Counted from the stretch's first letter, positions 26,633 to 37,135 are shown. The stretch is 64,000 nucleotides of DNA from Ignavibacteriota bacterium (GCA_016716225.1 JADJWT010000001.1:3048501-3112500); one strand, 5' to 3'. Translations and numbers: made by a program. The notes: a model not told the origin generated them from the sequence alone.

Positions 26633-27787
26633 ATGAAAAGTAAAATTTGGATTCTATATTTTTTATTTATCGCAATAAATTTTGCTCAACAAGAAAATCT
26701 TTGTGTTGGTAATTATTGGACGGAAGATGAAGCAAATTTAAAAATGAAAGAATTTTTATCTCAGTGGAATGATTTAAAATCTTGGGAAGAGCGTGCTGAT
26801 AAAATTAGAAAAAATATAATCGATGGAATGAAATTAAATCAAATGCCCAAAATTATTGGAAATTTTAATCCAATAATTAGAGATGCAAAAATTATGGATG
26901 GTTATATTGTAGAAAATATTGCAATTGAAAGTTTCCCCGGATTTTACATTACTGGAAATTTATATAAACCTCTTAATCCTAAAGAAAAAAATGCAGCAAT
27001 TCTTTGTCCGCACGGACATACAGAAGAAAAAAGATTTAAAGATGTTGTGCAATATCGCTGTGCAGTATTAGCAAAAATGGGTGCAATCGTTTTTGCATAT
27101 GATATGATTGGTTATGGTGAATCAACTCAAATAAATCATAAAAATTCTATTGCGTTAGTTATGCAAACATTTAATAGTAAGCGTGTATTAGAATATTTAC
27201 TTTCCAGAAATGATGTTGATTCAAATAGAATTGGAATGACCGGAGAATCTGGCGGAGGGACTCAGACTTTTATCTTAACAGCAATCGATAAAAGAATAAA
27301 AGTAAGTGTTCCGGTTGTGCAAGTTTCAGCACATTTTTTTGGAGGATGTGTTTGTGAAAGTGGAATGCCTATTCATAAGAATGAAAATTTTCAAACCAAT
27401 AATGTTGAAATCGCTGCACTCACTGCTCCTCGTCCTTTAATGTTAATTTCAGATGGAATGGATTGGACAAGAAATACACCACGGATTGAATATCCTTATA
27501 TTCAAAAAGTTTACTCGCTTTACAATGCTGAACATAAAGTAGAAAATGTACATTTCCCAGCTGAGAGACATGATTACGGTTATTCTAAAAGAACAGCTGC
27601 TTACATTTTTTTAGCTTACCATCTTAAATTGAATGAAAGGGCTGTTGATTTTGATAAAACAATTGATGAAAGTTTTGTTAAAATACTTCCCAGAAAAAGT
27701 TTGCAGGTTTTTAATGATGAAAATCAAAGACCTTCTAATGCACTTATTGGCGAAGAAACTATTAAAGAATTTTTGAAATTTGAATAA
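26633..27787 (+). CDS. Acetyl-xylan-esterase-like alpha/beta hydrolase
   Basis: A 384-residue exported hydrolase (signal peptide 1-18, ending NFAQQ). The nucleophile elbow MTGESGGGTQTF puts Ser at about residue 206; the acid is probably the Asp in LMLISDGMDWT, and the His is in AERHDYGYSK near residue 313. VSAHFFGGCVCESGMPIH is a distinctive conserved stretch of this exported esterase group, in which two Cys residues may form a disulfide. Related proteins are annotated as acetyl xylan esterases or dienelactone-hydrolase-like. It likely removes acyl groups from the glycan before or after cleavage by its operon partners; the real substrate is not known. Confidence 0.8.
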   Translation: MKSKIWILYFLFIAINFAQQENLCVGNYWTEDEANLKMKEFLSQWNDLKSWEERADKIRKNIIDGMKLNQMPKIIGNFNPIIRDAKIMDGYIVENIAIESFPGFYITGNLYKPLNPKEKNAAILCPHGHTEEKRFKDVVQYRCAVLAKMGAIVFAYDMIGYGESTQINHKNSIALVMQTFNSKRVLEYLLSRNDVDSNRIGMTGESGGGTQTFILTAIDKRIKVSVPVVQVSAHFFGGCVCESGMPIHKNENFQTNNVEIAALTAPRPLMLISDGMDWTRNTPRIEYPYIQKVYSLYNAEHKVENVHFPAERHDYGYSKRTAAYIFLAYHLKLNERAVDFDKTIDESFVKILPRKSLQVFNDENQRPSNALIGEETIKEFLKFE

Positions 27788-27820
27788 TTATTTTTCAAAA
27801 AAACAATTCAAATAATTGTT

Positions 27821-28819
27821 ATGAAAACAAAAATTAATTGGGGTATTCTTGGAACAGCGACAATTGCCATTGATCAAATTATTCCTTCAATTCAAAAAAG
27901 TTACAACTCACAATTAGTAGCTATTGCTTCAAGAAATTTTGAAAAAGCAAAAATCGTATCTGAAAAATTTAGTATCCCTAAATACTATGGAAAATATGAA
28001 GAATTATTAAGAGATCCCGAAATAGATGCAGTTTATATTCCTTTGCCAAATCATTTGCATGTTGAGTTCGCAATAAAATCTCTTGAAAATGGTAAAAATG
28101 TATTAGTCGAAAAACCAATTGGGATGAATAAAAATGAAATAATTAAATTGATTGAAACTTCAAATAAATATCCAAATTTAAAAATTATGGAAGCATTTAT
28201 GTATAAGTTTCATCCGCAATGGAAAAAATCAAAAGAATTAATAACAAATGGTAAAATTGGAGAACTTAATTATATTCAATCTTCATTTACTTTTTATGAT
28301 GATAATCCAAACAGCATAGTCAATAAAAAGGAATATGGCGGCGGGAGCCTAATGGATATTGGTTGTTATTCAATCTCACTTAGTAATTATCTTTTTGAAA
28401 AAAATCCGAAAACAATATTTGCAGTAAATGAAATTCATCCAAATTGTAAAATTGATATTACAACAAGTGTAATATTGGAGTATCTAAATGGATGCTCTTC
28501 TTTTTTTTGTTCAACTCAAATGGAAGAAAATCAAAATGTAAAAATATTCGGAACAAAAGGAATTATAGAATTACCAAAACCTTTTAATCCTTCTAATGAT
28601 AAAAAATCATTTATTTTATTAACCAAGAATAATGTTATTCAGAAAATTGAATTTGAAATTTGCAATCAATATGAAAAACAAATCAGTGAATTTTCTGAAT
28701 CAATTATAACCAATAAAAATTTACCAACAACACTTAATGAATCTTTATCAAATATAAATATAATTGAAAAGATTTTTGAAAGTGCAGAAAAAGGTGAGAA
28801 AATTTTCATGCAATATTAA
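27821..28819 (+). CDS. Small Gfo/Idh/MocA oxidoreductase (dihydrodiol-dehydrogenase-like)
   Basis: A 332-residue cytoplasmic protein: INWGILGTATIAIDQ at the N-terminus (cofactor binding), VYIPLPNHLHVEFAIKSLENGKNVLVEKPIG with the EKP lysine, then EAFMYKFHPQW and GGGSLMDIGCYSISL. This is the short branch of the family that includes trans-dihydrodiol, D-xylose and 1,5-anhydrofructose dehydrogenases, distinct from the six longer relatives in this window. It probably reduces or oxidises a released sugar in the cytoplasm. Its neighbours are the esterase (33 bp upstream) and the second propeller protein (9 bp downstream). Confidence 0.87.
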   Translation: MKTKINWGILGTATIAIDQIIPSIQKSYNSQLVAIASRNFEKAKIVSEKFSIPKYYGKYEELLRDPEIDAVYIPLPNHLHVEFAIKSLENGKNVLVEKPIGMNKNEIIKLIETSNKYPNLKIMEAFMYKFHPQWKKSKELITNGKIGELNYIQSSFTFYDDNPNSIVNKKEYGGGSLMDIGCYSISLSNYLFEKNPKTIFAVNEIHPNCKIDITTSVILEYLNGCSSFFCSTQMEENQNVKIFGTKGIIELPKPFNPSNDKKSFILLTKNNVIQKIEFEICNQYEKQISEFSESIITNKNLPTTLNESLSNINIIEKIFESAEKGEKIFMQY

Positions 28820-28828
28820 TAGGATTTT

Positions 28829-31036
28829 ATGAAACACAAAATCTACTTTTTATTTATAATATTTTACCCATATTTTAATTTATCTGCACAAATTAAAGAT
28901 ACTTTGTTCAGGCAAGAATATCATGAAACGTATCCGTTTGAAAATGAAAAATCAGAAAAGGTAAATACAATAATTGTTGATTTAAAAGATAATATTTGGG
29001 CTGGCACAGATGATGGTTTATTCACTTTAAATAAATCAAATAAAAAATGGATACAAAAATTATCTGATGATAACAAGGGTCCAATATTCGATTTATATTC
29101 AGATAAAGACGGAATGATTTGGATTGCATCTTGGAATGGATTATCCTATGGAGACGAAAATCAAATATATAAAATAGATGAAATAAATTTTCCAACTTCA
29201 GCTGTAAATAAAATTCATAATGAAATTGTAGCAATTACTCCGGAAAAAATATGGTATAAAAAAGAATCTGCGTGGGAAAGTGAAGAATTAAATACATCTA
29301 AACTTGTTAGAAGTATTATACAAGACAATGATGATGGATTTTATTTAGGTACTGGTAAAGGATTATTTCATAAATCAATAAATGAATCAAAACTTTTTAG
29401 AAATGAAAATGAATTAGTAAGTGATAATATTTTTAGTTTAGATTATGATTCGCAAAATAATTTATGGATTGGTGGACTTGGCGGAATTACTGTTTATAAG
29501 AATAATGAAAGAATTAAAAGCTATATTCCGAAAGATGGAATTCCAAGTGGCTGGATAAGATGTGTGAAAAAAGCTCCGGATGGAAAAATGTGGATTGGAA
29601 CAGATTTTGGAATTTCAAGATTTGATGGAAAATCATGGTCGGTAAGAAATAGCAAAAGATGGCTCATTGATGATAATGTGAAAGATATTGCATTCGATCA
29701 AAATGGAAATGCTTGGATAGCTACATCAAACGGAGTTAGTGCAATAAAAACTAAAATGATTACTCTCGAAGAAAAAGAAAATTACTACAAAAACATAACA
29801 GAAAAGCGACACATAAGAGAACCTTATTTGGTTGAAAAATGCAAACTAAAAACTCCCGGCGATACTACAAACTGGGCACCAAAAGATGACGATAATGACG
29901 GACAATATACTAGCATGTATTTGGTGATGGAATCTTTAAGGTATGCAGTAACAAAAAACCCAGATGCAAAATTGAATGCTCAAAAAGCTTTTAATTCTTT
30001 GAAATTTTTACAAACAATCACGGAAACAAATGGTTTTTTTGCAAGAACAGTTATTCCTTCTGATTGGAGCGATATGGCAGATCCTAATGAAATTATTGAA
30101 GATAGAGAATGGGCGAAGAGACTAATTGAAGATTCAAGACAAAACCGACTTGAACAGCATTGGGTATTATCAGCAGATAAAAAATGGTTATGGAAAAGGG
30201 GAACAAGCAGTGATGAAGTTACAGGACATATGTATGGATATTTATTCTATTATGATTTAGTTGCTGATGAAAATGAAAAAAAAATTGTAAGTGAGCATAT
30301 TATTAAAATTGTAAATTATATAATTAATTGCGGTTATGTTTTTAATGATATAGATGGAAAACATACTGAGTGGGGGGTTTGGGCTCCAGAATATTTAAAC
30401 GAAAAATTGGATTGGGCGACTGAACGAGGAATAAATTCTCTAGAAATATTATCTTTTCTAAAACTTGCATATCACGTTTCCAGTGATGAATATTATCAGA
30501 AAGAATTTTATAAACTTTGGGATGAACATGATTATAAGAATAATATATTAAATGCCAAAACCACATTGCCATCTTGGCGGACATACATTGATGATGAATT
30601 ACTCGCTTTAACATTTCCAGCTTTATTTTTGTATGAAACTGATTCACAAATTTTAGATTATTTGAAAAAGAGTTTAAACAATTGGTACCAAGCTTTTATA
30701 AATGATGATAATCCTTATTTTTATTTTACCTACAATTTTTTAACAAATAATAAATTGAATTTAGACAAATCAATATTTTTGCTTCAAGATAATCCGCTAG
30801 ATTTAGTTAGATGGAAAATTGATAATTCCAAAAGAGAAGATATTTTTTTAACGAGAACTCCAATTTTAGAGGACATCCAAACTCATAAATTAATTCCCCC
30901 AAGTGAAAGAGGAATTATGAGATGGGATAATAATCCTTGGCGAGCAGTACAAGGAGATGGAGGTATGACCGAAAGTGATGGAGTTTATTGGCGACTAGCT
31001 TATTGGTTAGGAAGATATATCAAATTGATTATTTAA
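28829..31036 (+). CDS. Beta-propeller + helical-domain protein, family member 2
   Basis: A 735-residue exported protein (signal peptide ending LSAQ). The propeller part shows NIWAGTDDGLFTLNKS, LWIGGLGGITVYKN, KMWIGTDFGISRFDGKSW and AWIATSNGVSAI. The helical part matches member 1: EKRHIREPYL, DGQYTSMYLVMESLRYAVTK, GFFARTVIPSDW, RGTSSDEVTGH near residue 456, DGKHTEWGVWAPEYLNE, ERGINSLEILSFL, PPSERGIMRWDNNPW, and a terminal AYWLGRYIKLI. It shares with member 1 the lack of the HSDDEMYFL motif found in members 3 and 4; instead it has YIDDELLALTF at the corresponding place. Activity is unknown; its operon contains GH172, DUF1080 and GH78 genes. Confidence 0.75.
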   Translation: MKHKIYFLFIIFYPYFNLSAQIKDTLFRQEYHETYPFENEKSEKVNTIIVDLKDNIWAGTDDGLFTLNKSNKKWIQKLSDDNKGPIFDLYSDKDGMIWIASWNGLSYGDENQIYKIDEINFPTSAVNKIHNEIVAITPEKIWYKKESAWESEELNTSKLVRSIIQDNDDGFYLGTGKGLFHKSINESKLFRNENELVSDNIFSLDYDSQNNLWIGGLGGITVYKNNERIKSYIPKDGIPSGWIRCVKKAPDGKMWIGTDFGISRFDGKSWSVRNSKRWLIDDNVKDIAFDQNGNAWIATSNGVSAIKTKMITLEEKENYYKNITEKRHIREPYLVEKCKLKTPGDTTNWAPKDDDNDGQYTSMYLVMESLRYAVTKNPDAKLNAQKAFNSLKFLQTITETNGFFARTVIPSDWSDMADPNEIIEDREWAKRLIEDSRQNRLEQHWVLSADKKWLWKRGTSSDEVTGHMYGYLFYYDLVADENEKKIVSEHIIKIVNYIINCGYVFNDIDGKHTEWGVWAPEYLNEKLDWATERGINSLEILSFLKLAYHVSSDEYYQKEFYKLWDEHDYKNNILNAKTTLPSWRTYIDDELLALTFPALFLYETDSQILDYLKKSLNNWYQAFINDDNPYFYFTYNFLTNNKLNLDKSIFLLQDNPLDLVRWKIDNSKREDIFLTRTPILEDIQTHKLIPPSERGIMRWDNNPWRAVQGDGGMTESDGVYWRLAYWLGRYIKLII

Positions 31037-31061
31037 AATGTAAATTTTATTTGAGGTTATT

Positions 31062-32216
31062 ATGAAGTTAAAAAAATATCTCACAATTCTACTTTTGATT
31101 TTTCAAATATCTACATTATTATATGCACAATCTTCAAGTTTAACAAATCTGTATAAATTAAATGATGGAATATCGCGTTCAATTAGTCCGGAAAACTTTA
31201 CAGGAGAAAAAGGTAAAGGCGGTATGGCAACTCTTGATGAAGGAACAGCAGCAAGAGCCGCAAGAAATTTAGGACAAGGATGGAAAGTAAATCCGTATAT
31301 ACACATTGAGCCTGAAAAAACATTTATACTTGGGGAAATTAATTCCTCTGGAATTATTAATCATATTTGGATGACACCAGTTGGTGATTACAGATTGTTA
31401 ATTTTAAGATTTTATTGGGATGATGAAACTTCGCCATCCATTGAAGTTCCAGTTGGGGATTTCTTTGCTTCTGGATGGGGAATGATGAATGAACCAATAA
31501 TTAATTCTATTGCAGTTTGTGTTAATCCAAGAAGCGGTTTTAATTCATATTGGCAAATGCCATTTAAAGATAAATGTAAAATTACTATGGAAAATTTAAG
31601 TGATAAAAAAGCAACAATATATTATCAAATAAATTATACTTTGCAAGAAATTGAGAAAAATACACCATATTTTCATTCACAGTTTAGAAGAATAAATCCG
31701 TTGCCGTATAAAGAAGTTTTTACAATACTTGATAATGTGAAAGGAAAAGGACAATATGTTGGAACATATTTGGCACATGGCGCAAGAAAAAAAGGCTGGT
31801 GGGGGGAGGGTGAAATAAAATTTTATCTTGATGGTGATAAAGAATTTCCAACTATTTGTGGAACTGGTGAAGAAGATTATTTCTGTGGCTCTTATGGATA
31901 CAATGATCATGATGTAAATGGAAAAACTAAATATACTGAGTTTAGCAGTTTATATACTGGATTTTATCAAACCAAGGATTCAACAATTTCAGATTATGTT
32001 GGAGCTTTCGGCCAATATAGATGGCATATTGAAGATCCAATAAAGTTTGAAGAAGATTTAAAAATTACAATTCAGTCTTTAGGTTGGGGATCCGATGGTT
32101 ATTTACCTTTAGAAGATGATCTGGCATCGGTTGCATATTGGTACCAAATTGAACCGCATGTAAATTTCCCCGCATTACCATCAAAAGATAAATTGATTAT
32201 TAAAAAAAATAAATGA
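31062..32216 (+). CDS. GH172-family (DUF2961) glycosidase
   Basis: A 384-residue exported protein (signal peptide ending LLYAQS). The DUF2961 signature is evident: SPENFTGEKGKGGMAT, IEPEKTFILGEINSSGIINHIWMT, LRFYWDDETSPSIEVPVGDFF, WQMPFKDKCKITMENL, YLAHGARKKGWWGEGEIKF, and GTGEEDYFCGSYGY with the acidic pair expected at the active site. The family is now GH172, whose known members act on furanosides (difructose dianhydride, D-arabinofuranosides). It therefore suggests a furanose or similar linkage in the target glycan. It lies between the second propeller gene and two DUF1080 genes. Confidence 0.88.
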   Translation: MKLKKYLTILLLIFQISTLLYAQSSSLTNLYKLNDGISRSISPENFTGEKGKGGMATLDEGTAARAARNLGQGWKVNPYIHIEPEKTFILGEINSSGIINHIWMTPVGDYRLLILRFYWDDETSPSIEVPVGDFFASGWGMMNEPIINSIAVCVNPRSGFNSYWQMPFKDKCKITMENLSDKKATIYYQINYTLQEIEKNTPYFHSQFRRINPLPYKEVFTILDNVKGKGQYVGTYLAHGARKKGWWGEGEIKFYLDGDKEFPTICGTGEEDYFCGSYGYNDHDVNGKTKYTEFSSLYTGFYQTKDSTISDYVGAFGQYRWHIEDPIKFEEDLKITIQSLGWGSDGYLPLEDDLASVAYWYQIEPHVNFPALPSKDKLIIKKNK

Positions 32217-32223
32217 GTATAAA

Positions 32224-32955
32224 ATGTATAAAAAGATTCTTTTCTTATTAACAATATCATATGGTATAAGTTGCAGTCAATCAGAAATTAATAATCCAAT
32301 TAACAAAAAAAATATTTTAACGGATGATGAAAAAAATGAAGGATGGATTTTATTATTTGATGGAAAAACTTTAAATGGATGGCATGAATTCGGTAAAAAG
32401 AATGTTGAAAAAGGTTGGCTTATAAAAAACGGTGAACTTATTGCATTTAGTGATTCAATCAATCACAGTTCGGATATTATTACTGATAACAGTTTTTCGA
32501 ATTTCGAATTTGTATGTGAGTGGAAAATATCAATTGGTGGAAATTCTGGAATATTTTATCACATTGTTGAAAATGAAAACTTTACAAGTCCAATTCAAAC
32601 TGCTCCGGAATATCAATTAATTGATGATATCGGTTTTCGGGAAAAATTAGAAGATTGGCAAAAAACCGGTGCAAATTATGCGCTTCATATTCCAAAGAAC
32701 AATAAAATTCTAAAAAAAGTTGGTGAATGGAATAAGAGTAAAATTATTGTAAAAGATTCAACTGTTGAACATTATCTTAATAGTGAAAAAATATTAGAAT
32801 TTAAACAATGGACAAATGAATGGAATCACCTTGTTGAAAATTCTAAGTGGAAAGATTATCCAAATTACGGACTTTCGAAAGAAGGTAAAATTGGATTGCA
32901 AAGTCATGGAAACAGCGTATGGTTTCGCAATATTAAAATCAAAAAACTAAATTAA
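32224..32955 (+). CDS. DUF1080 lipoprotein
   Basis: A 243-residue predicted lipoprotein with a lipobox ending SYGISC (Cys at about residue 17). The mature domain has GWILLFDGKTLNGWHEFG, FVCEWKISIGGNSGIFYHIVE, APEYQLIDD, VGEWNKSKIIVKDSTVEHYLN and KIGLQSHGNSVWFRNIKIKKL, all typical of DUF1080. The family hydrolyses or hydrates 3-keto-glycosides. It is immediately followed by another DUF1080 lipoprotein (11 bp gap); the two are clearly diverged, so they may process different sugars or anomers. The GH172 gene ends 7 bp upstream. Confidence 0.88.
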   Translation: MYKKILFLLTISYGISCSQSEINNPINKKNILTDDEKNEGWILLFDGKTLNGWHEFGKKNVEKGWLIKNGELIAFSDSINHSSDIITDNSFSNFEFVCEWKISIGGNSGIFYHIVENENFTSPIQTAPEYQLIDDIGFREKLEDWQKTGANYALHIPKNNKILKKVGEWNKSKIIVKDSTVEHYLNSEKILEFKQWTNEWNHLVENSKWKDYPNYGLSKEGKIGLQSHGNSVWFRNIKIKKLN

Positions 32956-32966
32956 TTGGAAATATT

Positions 32967-33590
32967 ATGAAAACATTTTTTGCAAAATCGTTACTAATTC
33001 TGATAAGTATTTATATAGTATCTTGCACATGCTGCAAAATTCAAAACACATCTGAAAAAATAAAACTTTTTAATGGTAAAGATCTTTCCGGATGGACAAT
33101 TCATGGAACAGAAACATGGTATGTTGAAAATGGCGAATTAATTTGTGAAAGTGGACCAGATAAGGAATATGGTTATTTAAGTACAAATGAAAAATTTAAA
33201 AATTTTGAATTGACTTTAGAATTTAAGCAAAGTGCAGATGGTAATAGTGGAGTATTTTTCCGCTCAAGTATTGATGGAACAAAAATAAGTGGTTGGCAAG
33301 TTGAAGTTGCTCCGCCAAATCATGATACCGGTGGGATATATGAATCATACGGACGCGGTTGGTTGGTGCAAATTCCGGATGAAAAGGAAAATATTCTCAA
33401 AATGGGTGAATGGAATAAATTGAAAATTCGTGTTATTGATAATAATGTAAAAACATATTTGAATGAAATAGAAATGATTGATTTTACTGATAATAAAATT
33501 GGAGAGGGATTTGGATTTATTGCACTCCAAATTCATAGTGGTGGAGGAATAAAAATTAATTGGCGAAATATTGAAATCATAAAACTATAA
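32967..33590 (+). CDS. DUF1080 lipoprotein
   Basis: A 207-residue predicted lipoprotein (lipobox IYIVSC, followed by a second and third Cys in CTCCK). The domain starts with IKLFNGKDLSGWTIHG and continues with ADGNSGVFFRSSIDG, SGWQVEVAPPNHDTGGIYE, MGEWNKLKIRVIDNNVKTYLN and ALQIHSGGGIKINWRNIEIIKL. It resembles the single-domain form of DUF1080 seen at 3120. Two DUF1080 proteins in a row, beside GH78 enzymes, suggest a periplasmic route in which sugars are first oxidised and then cleaved. Confidence 0.88.
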   Translation: MKTFFAKSLLILISIYIVSCTCCKIQNTSEKIKLFNGKDLSGWTIHGTETWYVENGELICESGPDKEYGYLSTNEKFKNFELTLEFKQSADGNSGVFFRSSIDGTKISGWQVEVAPPNHDTGGIYESYGRGWLVQIPDEKENILKMGEWNKLKIRVIDNNVKTYLNEIEMIDFTDNKIGEGFGFIALQIHSGGGIKINWRNIEIIKL

Positions 33591-33672
33591 GAGTTAATGT
33601 GCTTGAGTTATTTCAAAATCAAGTAAGTGGATTTATTTTAGATAAATGAATTTAAAATTATTTGGAACCAAG

Positions 33673-36600
33673 ATGAAAAATATTTTAGTATTATTATTTA
33701 TAATTTCTGTTAACATCCAAGCGCAATCAGATAATCTTTTACCAAAAAATTTAAGATGCGAGTATAAAGTCAATCCGATTGGAATTGACATTGAACAACC
33801 AAGACTTAGCTGGGAATTATTTTCGGAAAAACGAGGAACTAAACAAACCTCATATCAAATATTAGTTTCTAAAGAGCTAACTAAGTTAAATGAAGTTGAA
33901 GCTGATATTTGGAATTCCGGAAAAATAATTTCAGATAATTCAATTCAAATAAATTATGAAGGAAAAAAACTTGAAAGCAACCAAAAGTATTTTTGGAAAA
34001 TAATAGTTTGGGATGAAAATAATAATTCTTGCCAAAGCGAAATTGCATTTTGGTCAACTGGATTAATGAAGGAAAACGAATGGAAAGCAAAATGGATTGG
34101 TCTCGATAAAGCTTTTGGAATTGATAATCCAAACACACCTCATAGAATTTTATCAGCACGAATGTTGAGGAAAGAATTTTCAATTAATAAAAAAGTAGAA
34201 AAAGCAACAGCATTCATTTCTGGATTAGGTTTATTTGAACTATTCTTAAATGGAAAAAAAGTTGGTAGTGATGTGTTTGTGCCCGCCGCAACTGAATATA
34301 ATAAAACTTCATTTTATTTGACGTACGATATAACAAAAGATTTGTTGAATGATCAAAATGCCATTGGTGTAATTTTAGGAAATGGAAGATATTTCGCTAT
34401 GCGAAGTGAAATCCCAACAAATATGCGAACTTATGGATTTCCCAAATTAATTTGTCAAATTGAAATAGAGTTTAATGATGGTACAAAAGAATTAATTGTT
34501 TCTGATGAAAGTTGGAAAATAACTACAGAAGAACCAATTAGAAAAAATAATGAGTACGATGGCGAATATTATGATGCAACGATGGAAATTGAAGATTGGG
34601 ATAAAGCAAATTTTGATGATTCACAATGGATGAGTGTGGAATTGGTTGAAAAACCAGGAGATAAATTAATATCTCAACCAAATGAACCAATAAGAATCAT
34701 GGATGTTGTAAATCCAATTTCTGTAAAAGAAATTAAACCCGGTATTTTTATTTACGATATGGGACAAAATATGGTTGGCTGGGTTGAACTTTTTGTGAAT
34801 GGTAAAAAAGGTGATAAAGTTACTTTGAGATTTGCGGAAACGTTAAAAGAAGATGGAAGTTTATTTCTGGATAATATTAGAAGTGCCGAAGTTACAGATA
34901 CGTATATTCTTAAAGGAATTGGCAATGAAAATTGGGAACCGAAATTTACATATCACGGATTCAGATTTGTTGAAATGATCGGCTATCCAGGAATTCCTAA
35001 TCTAAATTCAATAAAAGGAAAAGTAATTCATGATTCCTTGGAAATAACCGGAATATTTAATTGCTCAAACGAATTAATAAATAAAATTTACAGAAATGCA
35101 TTTTGGGGAATTAGAGGAAATTACAGAAGTATGCCTACCGATTGTCCGCAAAGAGATGAACGACATGGATGGCTTGGTGATCGTTCTTCAGAAAGTTTTG
35201 GAGAAAGTTATATTTTCAATATTTCTAATCTATACAATAAATGGGAATGCGATATTCAAGATGCACAAAACGAAAAGGGAAGTATACCGGATGTTGCTCC
35301 TTCCTATTGGCCATTCTATAATGATAATACAACTTGGGCTGGTACTTATTTATTTATAGCAGATATGCTTTATTCACAATATGGAGATTTGCGTGCAGTA
35401 CAAACTCACTATCCAAATATGCAGAAATGGATTAAACATATGAATCAATATCTTAAAGATGGAATTATGTATAAAGACACTTATGGCGATTGGTGTGTTC
35501 CGCCGGAAGATGTGAAATTAATTCATACAAGTGATCCATTAAGAACAACAAGTTCAGAATTTATAGGAACTGCCTTTTTTAATTATGAATTAAGATTAAT
35601 GGCAAAATTTGCTAAACTATTAAACAAACCGGATGATGAAAAATTATATTTACAGCAAGCAAAAGAAATTAAATTAGCATTTAACAATAAATTTCTTGAT
35701 AAAAATTTAATTCAATATGGAAATAATTCTAACACATCAAATATTTTAGCAATTGCATTTGATTTGGTTCCAGAAGAATTCAAATCAAAAATTATTGATA
35801 ATCTTTTGCAGAAAACTCTTGGCGAAAATGAAGGTCATGTTGGTAATGGAATTATTGGTGGACAATGGCTGATGAGAACTTTAACAAATAACGGACATTC
35901 AGATGTGGCATATTTATTGGCTTCACAAACTACTTATCCAAGTTGGGGATATATGGTTAAACAAGGTGCTACAACTATTTGGGAATTGTGGAATGGAGAT
36001 CATGGTGATCCAGGAATGAATTCGGGTAACCATGTAATGTTGCTTGGTGATTTGATAATCTGGTTTTATGAAAGCTTAGGTGGAATCAAAACTGATCCTT
36101 TAAAATCCGGTTTCAAACATTTGATAATGAAACCGCAAGTAATAGGGGATTTAACATTTGTTAATTCAAAGTATAATTCAATTCGTGGTGAAATTATTAG
36201 CAATTGGAAATTAAGTGAAAATAATTTTACTTGGGAGGTTAAAATTCCGGCTAATACAACAGCAACAGTTTACGTCCCAACTCTAAATAATGAAATTGTA
36301 AAAGAGAGTAATAAAATAGCCGGTAAACAAGAAGGTGTTAAATTTATTGGGTGGGAAGACAATTTCGCAATTTATGAAATTGAATCCGGAAAGTTTTCTT
36401 TTTCGTCAAATGGAGTTAAGAAAAAATTTACTAAAAAGTATACGTCAAATGTAAATATTTATCCAAGAGATTCTACAGTGTTTCTTGGAGATAAAATATC
36501 TGTCACATTATTTTGCAAAGATAGTAAAGCGGTAATTCATTATACAATTGATGGAAGTACACCTAATTTAGATTCTCCAGTTTATTCGCAACCTTTTGAA

Positions 36601-37128
36601 ATAGTAGAAAACATTGAAATTAAAGCACAAGCATTTAAAGATAATTATCATCCAAGCATGCCGGCAAAAGCTATTTACAATTTTATTGATTCCAATAAAA
36701 ATGGAATTGAGTGGAAATTATACAAAGGCGAATTTAAGAAAATTCCAAACTTAGATAATATGCAACCCGATGCTTCCGGATTTATTTATCAATTTGGTTT
36801 ATTAAATATTCTGGACTTACCGAAATATAATTTTGCACTACGTTTAATCTCACATATTAAAATTGAAAATGATGGAGAATATGAATTTCATACTTCATCA
36901 AATGATGGAAGCAATTTATATATAAACGATAAATTAGTAGTTGATAATAATGGAGAACATGCTCTTAAGCAAGGAACCGGAACAATATTTTTGCAAAAAG
37001 GTTTTCATAAAATTCGCGCAGAGTATTTTCAAACCGGAGGAAGTAAAGCATTACAAGTTATGTACAATTCAAAAGATATTGCCTTTCAACCAATACCAGC
37101 CGGTGTTTTATTCAGAAATAGTGAATAG
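33673..37128 (+). CDS. GH78 alpha-L-rhamnosidase with C-terminal CHB_HEX and PA14 domains
   Basis: A protein of about 1151 residues that removes terminal alpha-L-rhamnose by inversion. Its signal peptide (MKNILVLLFIISVNIQAQ) starts at ATG 33673, which I prefer to the in-frame ATG at 33646. The GH78 layout follows: N-terminal Fn3-like domain (LRCEYKVNPIGIDIEQPRLS), beta-domain with SGLGLFELFLNGKKVG, and a catalytic (alpha/alpha)6 domain with DCPQRDERHGWLGDRSSESF at about residues 490-509, KEGSIPD-like region and TTIWELWNGDHGDPGMNS. After the GH78 part comes a chitobiase-type C-terminal domain (KAVIHYTIDGSTPN) and a PA14 domain (FHTSSNDGSNLYINDKLVVD), both probably sugar-binding. These extensions make it longer than typical GH78 enzymes. 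Confidence 0.93.
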   Translation: MKNILVLLFIISVNIQAQSDNLLPKNLRCEYKVNPIGIDIEQPRLSWELFSEKRGTKQTSYQILVSKELTKLNEVEADIWNSGKIISDNSIQINYEGKKLESNQKYFWKIIVWDENNNSCQSEIAFWSTGLMKENEWKAKWIGLDKAFGIDNPNTPHRILSARMLRKEFSINKKVEKATAFISGLGLFELFLNGKKVGSDVFVPAATEYNKTSFYLTYDITKDLLNDQNAIGVILGNGRYFAMRSEIPTNMRTYGFPKLICQIEIEFNDGTKELIVSDESWKITTEEPIRKNNEYDGEYYDATMEIEDWDKANFDDSQWMSVELVEKPGDKLISQPNEPIRIMDVVNPISVKEIKPGIFIYDMGQNMVGWVELFVNGKKGDKVTLRFAETLKEDGSLFLDNIRSAEVTDTYILKGIGNENWEPKFTYHGFRFVEMIGYPGIPNLNSIKGKVIHDSLEITGIFNCSNELINKIYRNAFWGIRGNYRSMPTDCPQRDERHGWLGDRSSESFGESYIFNISNLYNKWECDIQDAQNEKGSIPDVAPSYWPFYNDNTTWAGTYLFIADMLYSQYGDLRAVQTHYPNMQKWIKHMNQYLKDGIMYKDTYGDWCVPPEDVKLIHTSDPLRTTSSEFIGTAFFNYELRLMAKFAKLLNKPDDEKLYLQQAKEIKLAFNNKFLDKNLIQYGNNSNTSNILAIAFDLVPEEFKSKIIDNLLQKTLGENEGHVGNGIIGGQWLMRTLTNNGHSDVAYLLASQTTYPSWGYMVKQGATTIWELWNGDHGDPGMNSGNHVMLLGDLIIWFYESLGGIKTDPLKSGFKHLIMKPQVIGDLTFVNSKYNSIRGEIISNWKLSENNFTWEVKIPANTTATVYVPTLNNEIVKESNKIAGKQEGVKFIGWEDNFAIYEIESGKFSFSSNGVKKKFTKKYTSNVNIYPRDSTVFLGDKISVTLFCKDSKAVIHYTIDGSTPNLDSPVYSQPFEIVENIEIKAQAFKDNYHPSMPAKAIYNFIDSNKNGIEWKLYKGEFKKIPNLDNMQPDASGFIYQFGLLNILDLPKYNFALRLISHIKIENDGEYEFHTSSNDGSNLYINDKLVVDNNGEHALKQGTGTIFLQKGFHKIRAEYFQTGGSKALQVMYNSKDIAFQPIPAGVLFRNSE

Positions 37129-37135
37129 TTAAATC

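Noticed and set aside
27085..27100. Operator-like core inside coding sequence (also near 45203, 49162 and 56192)
   Set aside because: The core appears within conserved codons of real proteins, lacks the dyad arms and is far from operon starts, so chance is enough.
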